From Paguma larvata (lineage: Eukaryota; Chordata; Mammalia; Carnivora; Viverridae), in assembly GCA_030068075.1 (NCBI GenBank), contig CM057825.1, positions 126,564,739-126,628,738 of the forward strand: a DNA stretch of 64,000 nucleotides, in the 5' to 3' direction. The notes below the pieces were generated by a model. That model had not been told where the DNA came from. It ran no database searches and was given only the letters and a program-made list of their open reading frames with translations. Numbering within the stretch: position 1 is the first letter of the stretch; every line of letters begins with the position of its first letter. Below are positions 38,601-47,600 of this stretch, piece by piece. The position numbers were made by a program, and so were the translations under genes.

Positions 38601-41600
38601 CATTCAGTGTTAATATTAAAAAATGTGGACTTACAGTCACTGTATTATCTGTAGGTTTCATGTTTGTAAGGCTGTCTCTGGTAGTTTGTGTTCTTTGTAA
38701 ACTTTCCATCATAGAGTACCTCTGAGGATATCTTATAATGCTGGCTTATTTGTGATGAATTCTCTCAGTTTTTGTTTGTTGGGGAAAACTTTGATCTCTC
38801 CTTCTATTCTGAATGACCGGCTAGCCGGATACAGGATTCTTGGTTGTATATCCTTCCTGCTCATCACATTGAAGGTATCCTGCCATTCCTTTCTGGTTTG
38901 CCAAGTTTCTATAGGTAAGTCTGCTACAACCCTTATGTGTCTGCCTTTGTATGTTAAGGCCTGTTTTTCCCTAGCTGGCTTTCAGGATTCTCTCTCTGTC
39001 TTTATATTATGCCAGTTTCACTATGATGTGTCATGCAGAAGGTCTATTCAAGTTCTGTCTGAGGGGAGTTCTCTATGACTCTTGGATTTCCATGCCCGTT
39101 TCCTTCCTCATATTGGGGAAGTTCTCAGCAATGATTTGCTCAAGTACCCCTTCGACTCCTTTCTCTCTCTCTTCTTCCTCTGGAATTCCTAGGATACGGA
39201 TATTGTTTCATTTGAGTGCGTGGCTCAGCTCTCGAATTCTCCTTTCCTATTACTGAATCAGCTTCTCTTTTATCTGCTTCCTCTTTTTCCATAATTTTAT
39301 CCTCTAATTTACTTACTCTCTCTTCTGCTTCTTCAATCCGTGCTGCGGCTGCTTCCAATTTGCTTTGTACTTCATCCAAGACCTTTTTTAATTCTTCCTG
39401 ACCATTTTTAAGGTCCTTGAACTCTGCTGCGTGGGACCCCTTGCATTCATCTATGCTTTTGTCAAGCCCAATGATTAGAGTTATGATTATCATTCTATAT
39501 TCATGTTCTGTTATGTTGCTTATATCTGTTTTCATCAATTCTTGAGCTATAACTACTTCCTGTAGATTCTTTTGAGGAGAATTCTTCCGTTTCGTCATTT
39601 TGGCTAGTTGTGTTTTGGATTGTTTCTTGAAGTTGCCCTGGAAAGGAAAACAGACTCAGAGACAAACAGAAGACAGAAGGGGAGTGTACATTTAAAAAAG
39701 AAGAAATGACCTGGAGTTACTCCAGGCAGCAGTCTGAACTTGGTGACTGTAGCTCCCGCTGAAGGGTGTTACTCCTGTGAGGAGCGGCATGGTTTGGTGT
39801 ACGCAGGTCCCGCCTCCACTGCTGCAGGGATGGCTTTTGGGGTGACTTCCCGGCTTGTGAGACAACAACGGCATCCCTCCAGTCCCTTGTTACCAGTCCT
39901 GGAGTCTCTATTCGCCCCTTCATTTCTGTCCTCACTCCACCTCAGGCGCCGGTGTAGTGCAGTTTACTGGGTGATGGCGCGCTCACTTGCGACATCGCTG
40001 TAACTGTGCCAGGGTTAGGAGTTCTCCGCAGGCGGCAGGGCCTCTGTGTGCCTGGGGCGGACTGGATCCCCGCTGCCAGTTCCAGCGGTGCGGTCAGTGG
40101 TGCAGTGCTGGCGGCAGGGTCCCAGTGGCTCGAGGGGAGTGCTGCTGTTAGCCACCGAACTTCTCTTCAAAAGCCCTGCATTTAGGGGCTGGATGGTGGT
40201 GGTCTCCCCCTCCCTGACCCTCTCATTTGGATATTGCCTGATCAGCACTTTCCCAGCTGTCTCCCAATATAGCTCACCCTCCCCTCAGCTCAGCTCCCTG
40301 AGTTCATTTTATCCGTCCCAGATTAAACTCACGTTCTTGGGGCGTTTTCTGGATTTTGCTTTCCGTTCCTTATAGACTGCAACACCTTTCCTCCCTGATT
40401 CTTGGAGTTGAGAGTCTTTTGGTTTCAGTCTTCTTAGTTTAAAAGACAAGGGAAATACTGGGTCTCCCTACTCCTCTGCCAATTTGGCCCCTCTAAAAAT
40501 TTCATTTTTAAAAAATTAATTTCCAAAACGTGTCCAGAGTAAAAGTTCAGGCAATGCAGAATCTTATGAACAGAAACATTTCTTATAAATAGAAAAATGT
40601 CTTCGAATATCTCTTCACATTTTCATTCTGAAGGTCAACGCTGATAATTATGTGGTGTATATTCTTCCAGCAATTTTTTCCACATATGTGCAAACACAAT
40701 CCTACCACCTTTGCCCCATATGACTGGAACAAAAGAGTATATCTAACTTGAGAAAAGATAAGATTAATATATATGTATATACACATGTAAGTATTCAGAT
40801 CTGTGAAAAAAGCAGTGCTATGAAAAAATTCTTGCCCAAAAGATTGAAGAATATTAGCAAGTGTAATCACTAGTTATGCACTACTTATATAAAGGGAACA
40901 GAGTATGTAATATTCTTGTAGGAGTTTTAAAAATGATGGAAACGCTGGTGTATCAAGGTGGAAAACATTTGTTGCTCAGAACTCAGTGTTTTAGACCTTA
41001 ACTCTTGCAACTTGAAGAAGATACTGATTAAGTGGTTATAGATTTTTCTGTTAAGGATTAATCTGATAGTGTGATATTGAGATAAAGCTGTTTTCAAGAA
41101 TAGAAAAACAGCACCTAAACTTAGATTTGAAATGTAAATTTTTATGAGGTAAGGTTTGAAGCCAAAGGAAATTGAAAAATAGTTTCAAAAGATAAAATGT
41201 TTCCAGGGCATCTGGGTGGCTCAATTGGTTAAGCGACCTGGCTTTGGCTCAGGTCAGGATTTCATGGTTTGTGAGTTTGAGCCCCACACCCAGCTTTGTG
41301 CTGACAGCGCCAAGCCTGGAGCCTGCTTCGGATTCTGTGTCTCTCTCTCTTTCTGCCCCTCCCCTGCTCACGCTCAGTCTCTCTCTCTCAAAAATAAACA
41401 TTTAAAAAAACATAAAATGCTTAGTATTTTACAAAGCAAGAAAAAATGAAATAATATACAACATGGACAAATATCAAAAACAATTTGTTGAATAAAAGAA
41501 ATCAGATATAGGGGCAGGGCACCTGGATAGCTCAGGCAGCTATGTGTCTGACTTCCGGTTTTAGCTCAGGTCATGATCTCCCAGTTTGTGAGCTGGAGCC

Positions 41601-44600
41601 TCAAATCTGGCTCTGTGCTGACAGCCAATAGCTTGGGATTCTGTCTCTCTCTCTCTCTCTCTGCCCCTCTCCTGTTCAAGCTCTCTCTTTCTCAAAATAA
41701 ATAAATAAGCCTTAAAAAAAGGAATCGGATACAAAAAGATGCATTCTGTATTACTCAATTTCTATGAAACTCTAGGAAAGAGATATATAACCTGCAGTGG
41801 CAGCAGATCAGTGGTTGCCTGGGGCTCAGAGTGGGGGGAAGGACTAAGAGAAAACAAAAGGAAACTTCAGAGATGATAGAAATGTTCTAAAACTCAAACT
41901 TTACACTAAAATGGTGTGCATTTTGTTCTATGTCAATTACATATCAAAATAGTTACTCTTTGCTAATCACTAACTAAAATATACTTTGAAGAAGGAAAAT
42001 TGGAAAAGTAGATCGATCACTTTAGGTGATTAGAAAATGAGATGAGGGACGCCTGGGTGGCTCAGTCGGTTGAGCGGCCGACATCAGCTCAGGTCATGAT
42101 CTCACAGTCTGTGAGTTCGGGCCCCGCGTCGGGCTCTGTGCTGACGGCTCAGAGCCTGGAGCCTGCTTCTGATTCTGTGTCTCCCTCTCTCTCTGCCCTT
42201 CCCCTGCTCATGCTCTGTCTCTGTGTCTCTCGAAAATAAAGAAATGTTAAAAATTAAAAAAATAAAATGAGATGACTCTGAATATTAAAACACATAAGGG
42301 GCACCTGGGTGACTCAGTCAGTTAAGCATCTGACTCTTCTGACTCTCAATTGCTGTTCAGGTCATGATCTCACAGTTTGTGAGATTAAGCCCCATGTTGG
42401 GCTCTACACTGACAGCTGGGAGGCTACTTGAGATTCTCTCTCTTTCTCTCTCTCTGTTCCTCCCCTGCTCATGCTCTCTCTCTCTCAAAATAAATTAAGT
42501 ATATATATATAGATATACACACACACACATAAATATATCGCCTGTAGAAAAAAACTGCCTCAATCTTATTTACAATGAAATATAATATGAAATTCAATGA
42601 TTTCTGTAAATTAATGATAGAATAAGATAGACTAATAGAATTTATTCCTACTTGACATAGATAGAGCACTTTACCCAATAATGATCTAATTCTAATTCTT
42701 TTCCATTGCGTTTGGAATATTTATCAATCTCAAGAACTCTCAAAATTTTAAAGGAGTTGTTTTCTGACCACAGTGGAATTAAGCTAGAAATCATTGTTGT
42801 TGTTATAAGACAATGAGAAAACCTCCCCCAACTCTCTGGAAACCGACCAGTACACTTCTATATACTCTAGAGGTCAGAAAAGGATCAAAAAGCCAAATAG
42901 AAAATATTTTCAACTGAATGATAATAAAATATGACATGTCAAAATTTGTGTAAAGCGCCTAAAACGAAAGCTTACTGGGAAATTTATATTTTTTAATATA
43001 TACATTAGAAAAGAAAGCAGGCCAAAAAATAAGAACATAAGCTTCCAACGAGAAGCTGAAAAAGAAAAGCAAATCAAATCAAAGGAAAGTAGGAAGCAGG
43101 TAATAAAGGTAAGAGCATGCATCAGTGGAATGAAAATAATTTGTAATTGAGAATATCAGTAAAGTAAAAGCTGGTTTTGAAAAGATATATCAAATTGACA
43201 ACCTCTTAGAAAGATTTACCAAGGGAAAAAAAGAGAATAAACACAGTAACAATATTAGGAATGAAAAAGGGCACAATTTGCAATTCTTACAGACATTAAA
43301 ATAGCAACAAGAGAAAATATAAAGAATTTTATACCAATAAATATGACAATTCGGATGAAATGACCAATTACTAAAAGTACCACTTGCTAAAACTGATAGA
43401 ATCAAAATCTTTTTTTTAATTAATTCATTTTTTGAGAGAGAGATAGAATGTGAGTGGGGGAGCAGCAGAGAGAGAGAGGGACAGAGGATCGAAAGCAGGT
43501 TGCACGCTGACAGAAGAGAGCACGATATGGGGTCCAAATTCATGAAATGCAAGACCATGACCTAAGCCAAAGTCAGAGGCTTAACTGACTGAGTCACCCA
43601 GGTGCCCCTAGAATCAAAATCTTAATAACCTTACATCTGTTTAAGAAATTAACTCCATTACTAAAAGCTTTCCTACAATGAAAACTCCAGATTTTATGTC
43701 TAAAAGTGTTGGTATGCATACTAGTGTGTTAAGAATTCGACCTGAAAAACAGATGCTTTTAGATAAGTTGGGATAATCTTGTTTTTATAACAGCAGTTGT
43801 AAACTCAGAGGTTCCAGGAGAGAAGCCTGCCATGTTCCTTTGGTAAACTGGAGAGCCATGCATCTCTCAACAGAGAGCCACCATTCAACTCTACTGACTG
43901 CTGCAGTATATGAATGCACTTTTAGTATTATGAAACATGACTTTACCAAAGAAGTGCCAAAGCCTGATTCTGGTTTCTGTACTCTTTGCATTTCTCTGCA
44001 TGAAACCACCCTGTGACAAAGCCTCCCTTCTTCCCACGTACCTATTTACAACACATCCATGAGAAAGTTAACAGCTCATTGCTAAAATACAAGCAAGTTA
44101 TGGCCACCAACGTTGCTTACCTTGTGCTGGTTGTACTGCTGCTCAGAGTGCATGCATGTAACTTCATTCAACAACTAGTTGAATGTGCCAGGCATATTCT
44201 ACATGCTGGGGATACAACAGTTAACAAAACAGTAAAAATTTCACTAGCTCAAGGAACCTACATTCTAGTGACAAAGACCCTACATGTCTATTAGAATTAC
44301 AAAAAAATATACACTTTTTTGTGAATATCTTGAAGGATTCCTTTATGGGATGCTGGACAAAAGTCTAATAGTTTCGAAGGAACATGAAGACTCTTTTAAA
44401 CTGTACAGGTCCTCGGACAGTTATTAATTTCTTACATAAAATTATGGAATTAAATTCAAGAGCCAAAAAACACGGACTCACTGACTCAGAGATATGACTC
44501 AGCAGATATGACTATTAAACGTTAAGGAACTTGGAATGTTTGGCAGCATGTAAGTTAATTTATTTGGGCAAATATTATGGGACAAAAAGGCAGGCAATGT

Positions 44601-47600
44601 GGAGCAATGGCATTCATCTGTTGTTGTTTTTTAAGCTTTGTGATTATGGGGAATAAGCTTAGGAATTCCTTGAGTCTGCACTGATGGGTGAATAAGGGAT
44701 AAAGAATTAGAAAGCTATAGGATGTACACACACAAGTTTGGGTAAACAAGATTAGGTAAATAAGATTAAGTAAAGTGTGGCAAAGGTCCCAGAATAGGTA
44801 AAGTGGGGCAAAGGCCCCAGTATAGGACAAAGGTACAGGAATAAGCATTCTTAGGATGAAAATATCCAAGATGAGGGAAACAAAATTAGGTATTCAGGGC
44901 AGAAGCACCCCCCAAATTAGTACTATGGCAGAAAGCTGCTTTCACAGGAAGGAAGGACCAAATTAGGTAAATAGGTAAACAGTGCTATAGACCACCAAGG
45001 GATGAAGTTGCCCAAAGTGGAGCTAATTAGCAAAAGAAAGGTGCCTTGTTGACGCTCAGGTAGCATGCTCTGTCTTTCTTGTCCCCTAGACCAAGTTAGG
45101 TAAATAGAGGTGGGGCCTCACATCTGCTGTAAAGAAACTTCTGCCCAGAGCCAGCGTTTTGTTTTGTTAACTCAAACCCCTAACACTGTATATCTTCAAA
45201 ACCCCATTTCCTTCATGCCCATGAGTTAATGTTCACGATTTCATTGTCCCTTTGTGCACACCCATCACCACATTTGTGAGCCTAACCCTAATGAAAATGG
45301 AAGAAGGATGCTTACTCAGGGCTCTTGTCTGGACATTAGCCTCTCTCACATTTTTAATCCTGTGTCCCACTTTCTTGCTGGACAAGAAAGAATTCCAGAC
45401 CCATAGTCTAACACAATTAATATCTATTTGACTGTATTTATTGAGCAATGTTTAATATAAAATTGCATCAGGGGTTGGTAGGAAGAAATTGTTGTTATGA
45501 TTTTGCCACAACAAACAAAATGTAAGGTCACTAACACTCTACTCACCTCTCCTAGGACATGAAGTGGGAATCACACTATCTATAGAAGAAAAATGAAGAG
45601 CTTACATTTTGTTTACTTTCCTATCTCCATTATCTAGAATAGTAATTGGCACATGATAGGCACTCACTAAGTTTTAGCTGAATGAATGGATGGATGGATG
45701 GATGTAGTACCAAACAGAGAGAATGAATGAATTTGGATAAAATGCAACTTCTCTGAAAGATTCAGAAGGCTGCTCTATGAATCAACTGAAGTTGTATGTA
45801 CTACGTTAGGAGCGTAGAATAACAAACGGTTTAATTTCTGAAAACAGTCAGGGGTTATAAATTGGTGGCCTGTACTCCACCTCTGGACATAGGTTGTCTG
45901 GCTTAACAGGTACTTTCTTTTGTTTAATAAGCAATTCTTTGCCAGAGCACCATATGGCTCAGTTGGTTGAGCATGTGACTTCAGCTCAGGTCATGATCTC
46001 ACACTTCATGAGTTCAAGCCCCACACTGGGCTTGCTGTTTTCAGTACAAAGCCTACTTGGGATCCTCTGCCCCCCTTCTCTGCCAATTCTCTGCTTGTGC
46101 TCTCTCAAAAATAATAAGCATAAAAACAAGAAAAGATTGTTTTATAACCAATTCTTTGCCAACACACATGCACACACACACATTCAGTAGATTTCACATA
46201 AAAATACTGACTTTCTAACTTATATTATAGAAATTAAATGTTGAAATGTGAGTTAAAATAAATTCTATCATTCTATTATGGTTCGGGTTGTTTGCTGTTT
46301 AGGCCATGGATCAGTTCTTCGGTGATGCCTGTTAAGCTGTAAGGGGAGGTCCAGGAAGCCAGGGTGGACTACTGGAAAATCCTTCTGGAGGTACTTTTAT
46401 AGGAATGATGTCAAAACCTATGGGGTTTCTAAGGCAGGTTTCAAAACTTTTATTGCACCAATGTTTATTGAGGGACAGCTAGGTGACAGGCCCCATGCAT
46501 CACCAGAGAGACACTGATCATGATCAAGGCAATTAGCAAAGTGGAAACAGACAGATGAGAAGTGTTGGGAAAATAAATACTATTGGGATGAGGATGCTGG
46601 GGTCGGGGAGAATTTGGAGACACGGAGAAATGGGCAAGGATCAACAATGACGATCTAAAATACCACAAAGATGAGGCATCCCTGGAGTCATATTTACCTG
46701 GTGGTTATCTCCATGGGTTGATGGGTTAACTACCTATAAGGACTAGAAAGCAGGGGGAAAGTGATGGCATCACTCTTACTCTCCACGTCCTCCCTCTCCA
46801 GCCCATCTCATGGTTCAAAAGTTCTTAACTAGAATACAGATCAGGGCAGTGATCAAAGTCGGTTTAGAGTCTGAATAAAGAGATGTCTGGCATCGCCAAA
46901 TAGTGAGACCAGGTTAAATAATGTATTTCAGAATAAGATAGCCTGGACCCAGATCCTGTTCTTTCCCTTATCAGGTATGTTCTGGTTTCTGTGTGTTATT
47001 TAAACCCTTTGCACCTCCATTCCCTCATCTAGAAAATGGGTATGATGAAAATGCTCATCTAATCATAGTTATTAAATGCAAAGTGCACATTCAAAAGTCC
47101 ATATAAAAAATGCCCTCCTTTGGCATCATCAAGGAAATTCAGAGAAAGGAAAAAGAAGGAGATGGGGAGAAGCCCCCACGTTAGTTGAATACTAACATAT
47201 AAATGCAGGTTCATGGGAAAATTAAAAATTATATTAACTCTCTGATTCCCTCTCAGGTAAATTCTGTCCACAGACAGTTTTGGTGAGTTTTCTCACTGTG
47301 GAAATCACCAGCTGGGACTTAGTAGCTGGGGTGCCATGAAATGTCTATCTCAACTCCTAATGTCCCTGCTGTCCCTCTCTTGGTCTGTCTCTTGACAGAG
47401 AGATACTGAGTGCTTGGGTTTTTCTGTAGACACATGTAATCTCTAGAGGCCATCAGGACTATTATCTCTGGACATACCCTGAAGCCACACTCCAGTAGAC
47501 AGCTGATAGGGAGGAATCCAGTTGCACATGCTACCCTCACAGAATGACAGATGACATGACCTAGCTATATGTGTCAGACGCTCATATGTACAATCAGGTG

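Noticed and set aside
34300..40520. Target-site duplication of the minus-strand L1
   Set aside because: AAAATGAAA-type sequence occurs on both sides but is low complexity and inexact, so it is not claimed.
41206..42510. Array of four SINEs as a CRISPR-like or satellite array
   Set aside because: Units are independent full SINE insertions with unequal spacing, different divergence and L1 sequence between them.
10365..43608. tRNA genes, from tRNA-like A/B boxes
   Set aside because: All such matches lie in the heads of CAN-SINEs, which derive from a tRNA; none forms a full cloverleaf.
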